Counted from the stretch's first letter, positions 1 through 6,634 are shown. The stretch is 7,961 nucleotides of DNA from a bacterium (GCA_018894595.1 JAHIPN010000052.1:1-7961), one strand, 5' to 3'. Made by a program: numbers and translations. The notes: generated by a model not told the origin, from the letters alone.

Positions 1-237
1 CAACTTGTTAAGATAGGGGCAATTTTAGAGGGTGATAATTATGATGCAGATACTCTGTCTATGAAATTGGGAGGGGCAAAAGTAAAATTCGATTTTAATT
101 CAGAAAATCGAGAAATTTCTTTTACCCCTGATTCTTTAAAACCTCTAATTAAAAAGTCTTATATTGTTAATATTACTGCCGAGGATAAGAACAATCAATA
201 TCAGCGAAGAATTTCCTGGTTAATTACCATAAAATAA
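1..237 (+). CDS. C-terminal end of a surface-type protein with an Ig-like beta-sandwich domain (partial)
   Basis: The frame is open from the first base and gives 78 residues before tandem TAA TAA stops at 235-240; the start lies outside the window. The visible chain alternates hydrophobic and polar residues like a beta sandwich and fits the usual bacterial Ig-like layout: a 'D..TLSMKLGGAKV' strand pair (residues about 17-29), 'REISFTPDSLKPL' (37-49), 'YIVNITAEDKNNQ' (54-66), then a closing 'ISWLITI' strand (71-77). In such domains the last part commonly reads 'G.Y.V.V.A.D.AGN...W.F.V', which this mirrors. Proteins ending this way are usually extracellular or cell-wall proteins, but the catalytic or main part is not visible, so no function is assigned. 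It is the only plus-strand gene and converges with the YibE/F gene. That it is coding is fairly certain; the Ig-like call is moderate. Confidence 0.7.
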   Translation, partial: QLVKIGAILEGDNYDADTLSMKLGGAKVKFDFNSENREISFTPDSLKPLIKKSYIVNITAEDKNNQYQRRISWLITIK

Positions 238-242
238 TAAGG

Positions 243-1400
243 CTATTTAGTGGCTTGGGATCGGTTCTCAATAAATAAAGCGGAGATAAAGGAAGTTATA
301 GGGACTGTTAATACTAATCCGATACTCCCCGATAAACCCTGAATAATTTCAGTGCTAACTGTATTAAGATTTATGGCTCTAAAATAAGGCATATTATATG
401 CCATTAGAAGTATCATTATACTTAAAGACGCTCCGGTAAAAGCGAGTATTAAGGTATTGGCCATAGTTCCTATTATATCTTTCCCCACATTCATTCCTGA
501 TTTAAAGAGTTCTGCCTTGCTTAACTCAGGAACCTTATTATGAATCTCAAAGACTACAGAGGCAATGGACATACCCACATCCATCACCGCCCCCAGTGAG
601 GATATAATAATACCAGCAAACATTATCCCCTTTATATTAATTGGAAAACTACTAACTACATAAATAAGTTGTTCGCTGGCTTCTCCGGTAATCCCGGTAA
701 GATGGGCTAATCTCCCTGAAACTAAGGAAATAATTCCCGCAATTACTACTCCTGCTGATGTTCCAATTATGGCCGCTAAACTCTTTTTGTTAAACCCGCC
801 AATTAAGATTAAAGATAAAAATATGACTATAGTAGCAGTAATAACGGCCAATAAGATCGGGCTATGACCTTTAAACATTAATGGCAGCATAAAAAAAGCT
901 ATTAATAGGCCGGTAATAATCAGGGAAATTAAAGCCGTCAGACCTTTTATTCTTCCTACCACAATTAATACAAAGATAAATAGAAAAATAAGTATATAAA
1001 GAACTTTGTCTCGAGCATAGGTATCTATCCCAACTGAAGGTGATTGGCCTTCTCTTTTTTTTAGAGCTAAAACAATTTCCATTCCATCTTCCGCAACAAC
1101 ATCGTAAACTAAATCACCATGTAATCGGGAATTAGTTAAGTTTAATTTCTGACCTTTAAATTCCCCGGATAATATTTCAATTTTTAATTCCTGAGTGCCT
1201 ATATAAACACCCGGTATATTTCCTTCTTCGGTTAAATCACTATCAATTACTTCTAACACTTTTGCCCTTACATAAGTAATCTCTTTATTATCATTATCCA
1301 CAGACCTACTTCTGTTATAAATAATGAAATAATAAAATAATGATGAAGCAATAAAAAATATAAATATCCACAATAATATGTTAAGTTTCTTTTTCCCCAT
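243..1400 (-). CDS. YibE/F family multi-pass membrane protein
   Basis: The product is a 385-aa integral membrane protein of the YibE/F-like family, whose biochemical role is not established. It has one N-terminal membrane anchor (residues about 7-28), an extracytoplasmic beta-rich domain of about 100 residues containing 'LKIEILSGEFKGQKL', then about seven hydrophobic segments from residue 133 to the end. The family signatures are clear: 'GAVMDVGMSIASVVFEI' (about 270-286) and 'GMNVGKDIIGTMANTLILAFTG' split around residues 302-323. A TTG at 1409 would add three residues, but it abuts the purine-rich AAGAGAG (1410-1416), leaving no spacer. The ATG at 1400 has that weak Shine-Dalgarno sequence 9 nt upstream and is preferred. 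It lies downstream of the 5'-nucleotidase terminator, so it probably needs its own promoter; TTGACA (1501-1506, minus) in the right arm of the adjacent palindrome is a possible -35 box without a good -10. No terminator is visible at its 3' end. Confidence 0.9.
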   Translation of the reverse strand: MGKKKLNILLWIFIFFIASSLFYYFIIYNRSRSVDNDNKEITYVRAKVLEVIDSDLTEEGNIPGVYIGTQELKIEILSGEFKGQKLNLTNSRLHGDLVYDVVAEDGMEIVLALKKREGQSPSVGIDTYARDKVLYILIFLFIFVLIVVGRIKGLTALISLIITGLLIAFFMLPLMFKGHSPILLAVITATIVIFLSLILIGGFNKKSLAAIIGTSAGVVIAGIISLVSGRLAHLTGITGEASEQLIYVVSSFPINIKGIMFAGIIISSLGAVMDVGMSIASVVFEIHNKVPELSKAELFKSGMNVGKDIIGTMANTLILAFTGASLSIMILLMAYNMPYFRAINLNTVSTEIIQGLSGSIGLVLTVPITSFISALFIENRSQATK

Positions 1401-1417
1401 AATTACCAACTCTCTTA

Positions 1418-1448
1418 TCTCTTAGGGGTCAAACTCTCTTAGGGGTCA
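1418..1448. repeat. 14-bp direct repeat at the edge of the REP-like palindrome
   Basis: The 14-mer TCTCTTAGGGGTCA occurs at 1418-1431 and again at 1435-1448, a 17-bp period. The second copy runs into the left arm of the large palindrome (from 1442), so the outer end of that element (GGGGTCA) is present twice. This could be a local slip duplication or the trace of a second, degraded element end. The repeat lies just upstream of the YibE/F ribosome binding region. Confidence 0.8.
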
Positions 1449-1524
1449 GGTCTTCACATTTGACATAACTTAATCCTAAATAAGACAGTTAGAAATGTTA
1501 TGTCAAATGTGAAGACCTGACCCC
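1442..1524. repeat. REP-like long palindrome (28-bp perfect arms)
   Basis: Positions 1442-1469 and 1497-1524 are perfect inverted repeats of 28 bp around a 27-nt spacer. The arms begin GGGGTCAGGTCTTCACA and end in TTGACATAAC. A GGGGTCAGGTCTT- beginning is, from memory, typical of dispersed palindromes mobilised by REP-associated tyrosine transposases (Y1/RAYT, IS200-like). No transposase gene is in the window and no target-site duplication is visible, which fits that mechanism. RNA from either strand would form a very stable hairpin. No U-run follows on the minus strand, so it is not a standard terminator. Each arm contains a consensus TTGACA hexamer, so it might affect transcription of the YibE/F gene. 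Confidence 0.85.
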
Positions 1525-1550
1525 AATAATTCCACAAAAAAATTTACAAA

Positions 1551-1597
1551 ATATTAACAAAAAAGAGGATGGTATATTGATAACACCATCCTCTTTT
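1551..1597 (-). terminator. Rho-independent terminator of the 5'-nucleotidase gene
   Basis: Arms at 1561-1573 and 1585-1597 form a perfect 13-bp stem with an 11-nt loop, starting 14 bp beyond the 5'-nucleotidase stop codon. On the minus strand the stem ends in a T-run that continues TTGTTAATATTTTG, a good U-tract. The stem is flanked by T-rich sequence on both sides and could work in both directions, but no plus-strand gene leads into it. Confidence 0.85.
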
Positions 1598-1611
1598 CAC
1601 TTTTTAATTTA

Positions 1612-3288
1612 TCAATCTGTAGGGATAAGTATCTCCTGACCAGGTCTGATAAGTCTTGAATTCTCTATCTCATTACAGGCAAGAATTTTTTCTACAGTTG
1701 TTCCAAATTTTTGGGCAATCTCCCACAATGAATCACCAGCTTCCACCACATAAAGCTTGCCAACTTTCTCTTCGGATAACCAATTTTGTTTCTTGGGAGA
1801 AATAACTCCGGCCTTTTCTACTGCATCCATCAAAGCATCCCTTATAGGAATGAAGGTATCCAATCCATCTTTAGAATTCTTAAAGTTGTAATTATCCCCG
1901 CCGGTAAACATAAAGTCATTGGTTACCACAGTATAGTACTTATCCATCTCAACAGTGGTGCCGTCCTCTAAGACCATACTGGTAATCCTGTTACCTGCTT
2001 CTGCATTGGGATTATAAGTTACTCTTACCCCGGATATCTGAATCCAACCAATATCATCATTCATTATGCCATGTTCAATATTTGCTTTTACATCTGCACC
2101 GGATAACTTCATAGTGTATAGGGTGTTATCAAAAGGCATAACTTCATATAGTATCCCTGCAGTAATTTCTCCTGCTGGAACAGGAACTCTCAGTCCTCCG
2201 CCATTAGTCATAGCAATCTGAACTCCAACCTTATCTTTCATTATATCACAAGACCATTCACCCAATAAAGATGGTCCGGCATATCTATCATGGTCTAAAT
2301 CAACAGTGGTTCTCCCTAATACTTTTCCTAAAACAGGATTCAATTCGTCTTCATATTTTTTATAGACTACTAACATATTAGCATCATCTTTAAGAGTATC
2401 TGCTCTATCATAGAGATTGTCAAGGAAAGGTTCTGCACTTACCAGTCTATCATTCTCATCAAAAGTAAAAGTTAGTTTCGCAAATGAACGGCCAGAATAA
2501 TAAGCTTGCACAAGAGGCTTATTATTAACCAAACCACTAACTCTTTGGTGAGTATGCCCGGATATTACTGCATCTACTCCATCTATTTCACACAAGTCAG
2601 CAGCTTCGCCAGTAATGTTCCCTTCTTTGTCTTGAAATGAACCAAGATGGGTTAAAGCAATAATAATATCAGCTCCTGCATCTTTCACTTTAGGTACCCA
2701 TTCAGTAATTACTTCTACGGGATCTCTGAATTCATAATTTACTACATTTGCTTTAAGGGTTTTATAAGCAGTCTCCGGAGTAGCCAAACCAACAAAGCCA
2801 ACTTTTACCCCTTCTTTTTCAATAATTACAAATGGTTCTGCCCAATCAACCGGTTCATTTGTTCTTATATCATAAATATTAGTACAGACAAAGGTGAATC
2901 CACCATCTTCGGCCCATTTGCTAATTCTATCCACTCCCCAATCAAATTCATGATTACCTACTGCAGATAATTCTATGCCCATTTCTTTAAAGACTGCTGA
3001 AACTGGTTCACCATATAGGAGATTGGACATAGCACTACCCTGGTAATTATCACCGGCAGATACAATAATTGTCCCCTCCGGATTCTTAGCCTTTTCAGTC
3101 TTTAAAGCATCAACAAGCTTTACCCCTCCTACATTTTTACCGGCAGGAGCAAGAGCACCATGAAAGTCATTAATCGATAGTATAACAATCTCTTTTTCCG
3201 CGGCAAAAATAAAACATACTGAACTTAGAATTAACAAGAAAGTTAACAGGGAAATTAATAGCCCTTTAGTTATTTTGAATCTCAACAT
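1612..3288 (-). CDS. Secreted 5'-nucleotidase / 2',3'-cyclic phosphodiesterase family enzyme with C-terminal LysM
   Basis: This 558-aa secreted metallophosphoesterase of the UshA/YfkN type hydrolyses 5'-nucleotides (and in some relatives cyclic nucleotides or UDP-sugars) to nucleosides and phosphate. Residues 1-30 are a signal peptide (hydrophobic core 9-28, ending FAA). The metallophosphatase domain (about 33-290) has all expected motifs: NDFHG (40-44), GDNYQGS (79-85), GNHEFD (111-116, with the catalytic His-Asp pair), THLG (213-216) and SGHTHQ (243-248). The C-terminal substrate domain (about 310-500) has NGGGLR (362-367), PFDN (385-388) and NDFMFTGGDNY (457-467). A single LysM domain (about 513-556, YVVEAGDSLWEIA to RPGQEILIP) should bind peptidoglycan and hold the enzyme at the wall, in place of an LPXTG or SLH anchor. 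AAGGAGG at 3301-3307 precedes the ATG with a long 12-nt spacer. It is probably a single-gene transcript, with its own leader and terminator. Exact substrate cannot be told from sequence. Confidence 0.93.
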   Translation of the reverse strand: MLRFKITKGLLISLLTFLLILSSVCFIFAAEKEIVILSINDFHGALAPAGKNVGGVKLVDALKTEKAKNPEGTIIVSAGDNYQGSAMSNLLYGEPVSAVFKEMGIELSAVGNHEFDWGVDRISKWAEDGGFTFVCTNIYDIRTNEPVDWAEPFVIIEKEGVKVGFVGLATPETAYKTLKANVVNYEFRDPVEVITEWVPKVKDAGADIIIALTHLGSFQDKEGNITGEAADLCEIDGVDAVISGHTHQRVSGLVNNKPLVQAYYSGRSFAKLTFTFDENDRLVSAEPFLDNLYDRADTLKDDANMLVVYKKYEDELNPVLGKVLGRTTVDLDHDRYAGPSLLGEWSCDIMKDKVGVQIAMTNGGGLRVPVPAGEITAGILYEVMPFDNTLYTMKLSGADVKANIEHGIMNDDIGWIQISGVRVTYNPNAEAGNRITSMVLEDGTTVEMDKYYTVVTNDFMFTGGDNYNFKNSKDGLDTFIPIRDALMDAVEKAGVISPKKQNWLSEEKVGKLYVVEAGDSLWEIAQKFGTTVEKILACNEIENSRLIRPGQEILIPTD

Positions 3289-3574
3289 ATTTGTATAAAT
3301 CCTCCTTAAATATTTTTAATTAATTTTCTAAATAATCAAGCCCTCGCTAAACCTAAATCTTTAATAATTATGCTAAATTAACCACCTCCCTCTTCTTTTC
3401 AAATACTTAAACTCGCAGGTATTATATTTTTTTTGTGTTCTTTAATTTAAAATTAATCTCTTTTCTATTTTCTACATTCGCCTTGGATAATCCTTCTTTT
3501 TTGTAAAAATTATTTGAAATTAATTTAATTCTTTTTTACTGATTAATTTTTTTGCCCTTTGCGACAGAATTTAT
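3289..3574 (-). other. AT-rich leader and spacer upstream of the 5'-nucleotidase gene
   Basis: This 286-bp spacer holds no open frame of note on either strand. It contains the AAGGAGG ribosome binding site of the 5'-nucleotidase gene (3301-3307) and a candidate -10 box (3421-3426), which would give a leader of about 125 nt. A second strong Shine-Dalgarno-like GGAGGT (3384-3389, minus) has no ATG, GTG or TTG at a usable distance. I recognise no riboswitch or T-box pattern. No hairpin followed by a U-run lies after the flavin-reductase stop, so read-through from that gene is possible. Confidence 0.6.
3421..3426 (-). promoter_or_regulatory. Candidate -10 box for the 5'-nucleotidase gene
   Basis: A consensus TATAAT on the minus strand is preceded by an eight-A run that could act as a curved or UP-like element. 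No recognisable -35 hexamer stands 16-18 nt upstream. In such AT-rich DNA, TATAAT can occur by chance, so confidence is low. Confidence 0.35.
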
Positions 3575-4087
3575 TTAGCTAAATGTTTTATAGCAGGTCA
3601 CTATTTCGCCAAAATATAAAGTATGATAGTCATTATCTGCATAAACATTTTCTTTATATTCTTTGCACAGAAAATCAGGATTCATTTTGCTTTTATAAAC
3701 AATTTTACATTCATAATGAAATCCTGATATGTTAATGATAGGAGTGTCTACTTTTTGTGCAGGAACAACAGATAATTTATATTCTTTAAATTTATCAACA
3801 TCTCGACCAGACTTAGTACCACAAAAGTTTAAAGCCTTTCCTAAATCCTCTCCAGGGATACTAACCGTAAAACTGGAGGCCTTTTCGATAATGCCATGAG
3901 TAAAGCGGCTCTTTCTAACCATAACTGTCATTATCGGTTTTCTCCACATATATCCAATAGCGGCCCAACCAATAGTCATAACATTTATTTTTTTACCATC
4001 TTTGGATTTTGTTACCAGGAATGCACCTTTAGATTTTATCTGTTGTATTACTTCTTCGGCAACAGATAAATAATTAACATTTTTCAT
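3575..4087 (-). CDS. Flavin reductase family / flavoredoxin-like FMN-binding protein
   Basis: The 170-aa cytoplasmic product has the FMN-binding split-barrel fold of the flavin reductase (DIM6/NTAB) family. Family features are NVMTIGW (35-41), the phosphate-contacting RKSRFTHGII (58-67), SFTVSIP (72-78), CGTKSGRDVDKF (89-100) and the closing YHTLYFGEI strand (154-162). Members either reduce flavin with NAD(P)H or carry FMN as small electron-transfer proteins (flavoredoxin) in anaerobes; sequence alone does not decide. Cys89 and Cys127 are in positions often occupied by Cys in flavoredoxin-like members. AAGGA lies 11 nt before the ATG. The gene follows the PC4-like gene by 48 bp and is probably cotranscribed with it, although a TATAAT at 4119-4124 (minus) also lies in the gap. 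The length is normal for the family. Confidence 0.9.
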   Translation of the reverse strand: MKNVNYLSVAEEVIQQIKSKGAFLVTKSKDGKKINVMTIGWAAIGYMWRKPIMTVMVRKSRFTHGIIEKASSFTVSIPGEDLGKALNFCGTKSGRDVDKFKEYKLSVVPAQKVDTPIINISGFHYECKIVYKSKMNPDFLCKEYKENVYADNDYHTLYFGEIVTCYKTFS

Positions 4088-4135
4088 AAAATTTTTTTTC
4101 CTTAAAAATACAATAATAATTATATTTTATTTTTC

Positions 4136-4348
4136 TTAATCAACTTCCTTTAATTTTTCTACCATTTTCACAAAATCATCTATCCATTCCGCGCTAAAAT
4201 TTATACCTTTAGGGGTGGGAATGTACTCATCTCCGTCTTTCACTTTTACATATTGCCTTAAATCAACTCTCTCTACTCCCCGAAACTCACCGATAGACAA
4301 AACCAATCTTTTATTATCGGTAACATCTAATTGCCCAATCTGCTTCAT
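4136..4348 (-). CDS. PC4/YdbC-like ssDNA-binding protein (transcriptional coactivator p15 family)
   Basis: This 70-aa protein matches the short bacterial PC4/YdbC type: strands 'KRLVLSIGEFRGVERVDLRQYV' (split over residues 13-34), the turn 'DGDEYIPTPKGINFS' (38-52) and a C-terminal helix 'EWIDDFVKMVEKLKE' (54-68). The 'R.Y......W/Y.PT.KGI' pattern is the hallmark. Family members are dimers that bind single-stranded DNA through a curved beta sheet; in bacteria the physiological role is unclear. A GAGGAG site (4358-4363) stands 9 nt before the ATG, and a TATAAT lies further upstream at 4404-4409. It precedes the flavin-reductase gene by 48 bp on the same strand; the functional link is unknown. 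Confidence 0.85.
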   Translation of the reverse strand: MKQIGQLDVTDNKRLVLSIGEFRGVERVDLRQYVKVKDGDEYIPTPKGINFSAEWIDDFVKMVEKLKEVD

Positions 4349-4403
4349 TTAATATTTCTCCTCTCTTCTACTTTTTTCTTCTACTTTGTATAATACATTA
4401 CTT

Positions 4404-4409
4404 ATTATA
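4404..4409 (-). promoter_or_regulatory. Candidate -10 box for the PC4-like / flavin-reductase pair
   Basis: TATAAT on the minus strand lies about 55 bp upstream of the PC4-like start. The -35 position falls inside the heptamer repeat at 4419-4440 and does not resemble TTGACA. The placement between the DUF3160 stop and the next start makes it plausible, but it is weakly supported. Confidence 0.4.
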
Positions 4410-4418
4410 TTACTTTCC

Positions 4419-4440
4419 TAACGCGATACTCGATACTAAT
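4419..4440. repeat. Left inverted repeat beside DUF3160, with CGATACT heptamers
   Basis: This sequence abuts the DUF3160 stop codon (4441-4443). It begins TAACGCGATA, continues with the tandem heptamer CGATACT twice (4424-4437) and ends CTAA. It is an imperfect inverted copy of 6605-6632 on the other side of the gene: 10 bp identical (TAACGCGATA), one mismatch, 6 bp identical (TCGATA), then a short indel and CTAA. Confidence 0.7.
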
Positions 4441-6585
4441 TTACTCTGCGATAAAAGTCTTCACCCAATCAGGTTGATTCGGTCTTTCTCTATTTTCTCC
4501 CATCTCCTGCCATTTTTCATCAGTTAATCTATCTTTCATGGGATGTTTAAATTCATAATAAGAAAAAACGGCACCCCGACAGATTCTTATTCCCCGGGCA
4601 GAATCTATTATAACATAGATATTAAATGGCGAGCCAACTCCCTCCTCTAAAACTTGTCCGGTATTTACATCAGTGTGGACATCTGCCACAATCTCCATCT
4701 TCTCATCAGTATCAGAGGTTATCTTTTCCAAAATTTCTGAGGGGAATTCCTTTAAGGAAACAAGTTTTCTTCCGACATTCCAGATAAATTCATACTCCTC
4801 ATCATTTAATAGTATATTGCTAATTTCTTTTTCGGAAATGATCTTTAATTTATCTAATAATTCTTCAAATTCTTTTATCTTCTCCGGAATTCCTTCAATA
4901 TCAAGATCAAGGATAATAAGATTATTTCTTAAGTCTTTCATCATCTCTTCTAATCTGGCATAGACTTCCGGATAAGGCTCAACATACCCGTAGGTTAACT
5001 TTGGTTCAGGAGGCATCCCTTTACCCGCTACAGTATAACTCTGCTTGGCATATAAAATAGTATCATGCCTTAATTCAGTCCAGGAACCCAGTACGGTCTG
5101 TAACTCCTTATCTAACCAGGCAGGACTTTGTATAAAACAAGGTAAATTTGTATCTTTATTCTCCTCCAATAAGGGGAGCAATGCATAAAGCCAGCGCCAG
5201 TAGAGATTTTGCCTCCATTCCTCTACGGTTTTAAGAGAAAATTCTTCTTTTAAATTATCTAATTGATTATAATATTCGGTATACTCAGTATCTCCTTCTA
5301 CCTCTAAAATTTCCAGCGCCCTCTTTGACCCCAGCACAGCACATACATCTAACCCCCGGGGAAAAGCCCTAACTGGTCCAAAGTTGGGGATAATCTCCAT
5401 AGTAAAGGGTTTCTTATCACCGGTATATTGCATAATCACCTTTTCATCTTTTACTCCAAATACTAATTCCTGAAACATATAAGAATCTGGAATAAATCTC
5501 TGTCCCATAAATCTGAAACCCTGAGTTGAAACTCTAAAATCGCCATCCTCTGCAAAGGCTAAACCAGAGAGAATCTTAGGTGCTCTTAATTGTATTGCCC
5601 TATTAATAAATTCAGTGAGCTTTTCTTGATTATTATATTTATCCACAGATTCATTGGGGGGAAATATTTCCTTAATAAGTTTTATATAGTCATCGACATA
5701 TAAATCGTCGGTCTTCCCCACAAAATAGACTGTAGGCTCATAAATCATCTTCCATAATTTAAGAGTATTTTCATCTCTTAAAAGGGCGTCAGCCATTAAA
5801 ATAGCTTGCAGAGTCATTTTCTTACCATAAGTTATAGCTGGTTCTTCTGAGGCTGGTCTTAATTTAAAATCAATGCGGCCATACCACATCATTGCCTTAA
5901 AATAATTCTCCAACTTTTCATTTCTGGTGTAATGGCCCCTGGGGATATACTGGCTATAATCTTCATAGGCATAAGGAGTCTGATAAATGCTGGGGTTTTT
6001 AACATAGGTTAAAAGTTCTCTGAACTCTAATCCTTTGTGATTCTTTATATTTTCACACTCTTGGTCCACTAATTCCTCTAATTCATAACCAGCTCGATAC
6101 TCAGTATCAAATTGTCTTTTAGCCACTGCAAAAAAACCGATATTCAATTTAGCTGCCTCTTTGACTTCTTCACTGCTTGATTCATTATATTGTTTAGTAG
6201 AAAGTTCGAGCATGCGGTCAGTAAGTTCGACTGCTGAATCATAAAGTTTTTCTACCTCTAAAATTCGCAAAAGATAATCAAAAAATATATGGCTGGTATG
6301 AAGAACTGCATCGGTTGTTATAAATATGGGCTGGTTGGTATCTTTGCACTCTAAATAGATATCATTTATCTCCTTATAATAAGCAGGTGAAACTGCAAAA
6401 CCATTTTTTCCAAGAAGTTCAGATGCTGCAGGAGAAAAATGAAATTGGCGGATATTGGAAATATCTTCAGGAGAATATAAATCTTTTTTATTTTCTGTTG
6501 AAAAGATTGATGAAATAATCAGAAAGAATACAAGAAATAATACTAAAAAATAGATCTTTACTAATTTAGAATTAACCCTTCTCAT
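4441..6585 (-). CDS. Exported DUF3160 domain protein, function unknown
   Basis: The product is a 714-aa DUF3160-family protein. Residues about 10-28 are a hydrophobic signal peptide or anchor; the rest should lie outside the membrane. Recognisable conserved blocks are TTDAVLHTSHIFFDY (90-104), a long helical region, YGRIDFKLR (235-243), FRFMGQRFIPDSYMFQEL (357-374), PRGLDV (409-414), LYWRWLYALLPLL (461-473), SWTELRHDTILYAKQSY (501-517), GYVEPYP (533-539), ADVHTD (634-639) and FKHPMKDRLTDEKW (679-692). The invariant-looking His, Asp and Glu in the TTD..H, SWTELRHD, GYVEP and ADVHTD blocks could form a metal or catalytic site, but this is speculation. The ATG at 6600 is rejected: the second ATG at 6585 has a perfect GGAGG 8 nt upstream, and that GGAGG would lie inside the longer reading. 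The family is mostly helical and uncharacterised as far as I know. It is bracketed by inverted repeats and has its own promoter-like sequence. Confidence 0.9.
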   Translation of the reverse strand: MRRVNSKLVKIYFLVLFLVFFLIISSIFSTENKKDLYSPEDISNIRQFHFSPAASELLGKNGFAVSPAYYKEINDIYLECKDTNQPIFITTDAVLHTSHIFFDYLLRILEVEKLYDSAVELTDRMLELSTKQYNESSSEEVKEAAKLNIGFFAVAKRQFDTEYRAGYELEELVDQECENIKNHKGLEFRELLTYVKNPSIYQTPYAYEDYSQYIPRGHYTRNEKLENYFKAMMWYGRIDFKLRPASEEPAITYGKKMTLQAILMADALLRDENTLKLWKMIYEPTVYFVGKTDDLYVDDYIKLIKEIFPPNESVDKYNNQEKLTEFINRAIQLRAPKILSGLAFAEDGDFRVSTQGFRFMGQRFIPDSYMFQELVFGVKDEKVIMQYTGDKKPFTMEIIPNFGPVRAFPRGLDVCAVLGSKRALEILEVEGDTEYTEYYNQLDNLKEEFSLKTVEEWRQNLYWRWLYALLPLLEENKDTNLPCFIQSPAWLDKELQTVLGSWTELRHDTILYAKQSYTVAGKGMPPEPKLTYGYVEPYPEVYARLEEMMKDLRNNLIILDLDIEGIPEKIKEFEELLDKLKIISEKEISNILLNDEEYEFIWNVGRKLVSLKEFPSEILEKITSDTDEKMEIVADVHTDVNTGQVLEEGVGSPFNIYVIIDSARGIRICRGAVFSYYEFKHPMKDRLTDEKWQEMGENRERPNQPDWVKTFIAE

Positions 6586-6593
6586 TTTATTTT

Positions 6594-6598
6594 CCTCC
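6594..6598 (-). promoter_or_regulatory. Ribosome binding site that fixes the DUF3160 start
   Basis: GGAGG on the minus strand lies 8 nt before the ATG at 6585. An in-frame ATG at 6600-6598 overlaps this site by one base and has only AGAGA directly against it, so the downstream ATG is the better start by five codons. Confidence 0.8.
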
Positions 6599-6604
6599 AT
6601 TCTC

Positions 6605-6632
6605 TTAGTATATCGTATCGATTATCGCGTTA
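6605..6632. repeat. Right inverted repeat beside DUF3160
   Basis: The plus-strand sequence starts TTAGTATATCGTATCGA and ends TTATCGCGTTA. It is the inverted counterpart of 4419-4440, with one substitution and a short extra TATCG-type unit. It lies 20 bp upstream of the preferred DUF3160 start and overlaps the promoter-like hexamers at 6607-6634. Confidence 0.7.
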
Positions 6633-6634
6633 AA
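6607..6634 (-). promoter_or_regulatory. Candidate DUF3160 promoter within the inverted repeat
   Basis: On the minus strand, TTTAAC (6629-6634) and TATACT (6607-6612) are separated by 16 bp. The -10 matches consensus at five of six positions and the -35 at three. Transcription would begin near 6600, which fits the start at 6585 with its GGAGG and makes initiation at the ATG of 6600 unlikely. Confidence 0.4.

Noticed and set aside
1401..1409. TTG start for the YibE/F gene
   Set aside because: The purine-rich ribosome site directly touches this TTG; the ATG at 1400 has a workable 9-nt spacer.
1418..1524. CRISPR array or complete insertion sequence
   Set aside because: There is one palindrome and one direct repeat, with no repeat-spacer periodicity and no transposase frame.
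1786..1971. Open frame on the plus strand opposite the 5'-nucleotidase gene
   Set aside because: It lies fully inside a well-supported gene on the other strand, has no recognisable family and no ribosome binding site of note.
3289..3574. Riboswitch or leader peptide upstream of the 5'-nucleotidase gene
   Set aside because: No known aptamer pattern and no start codon in register with the spare GGAGGT; the frames are short and stop quickly.
4673..4963. 96-codon plus-strand frame opposite DUF3160
   Set aside because: It is Ser/Phe/Ile-rich low-complexity shadow coding of the antisense of a Glu/Lys/Asn-rich region.
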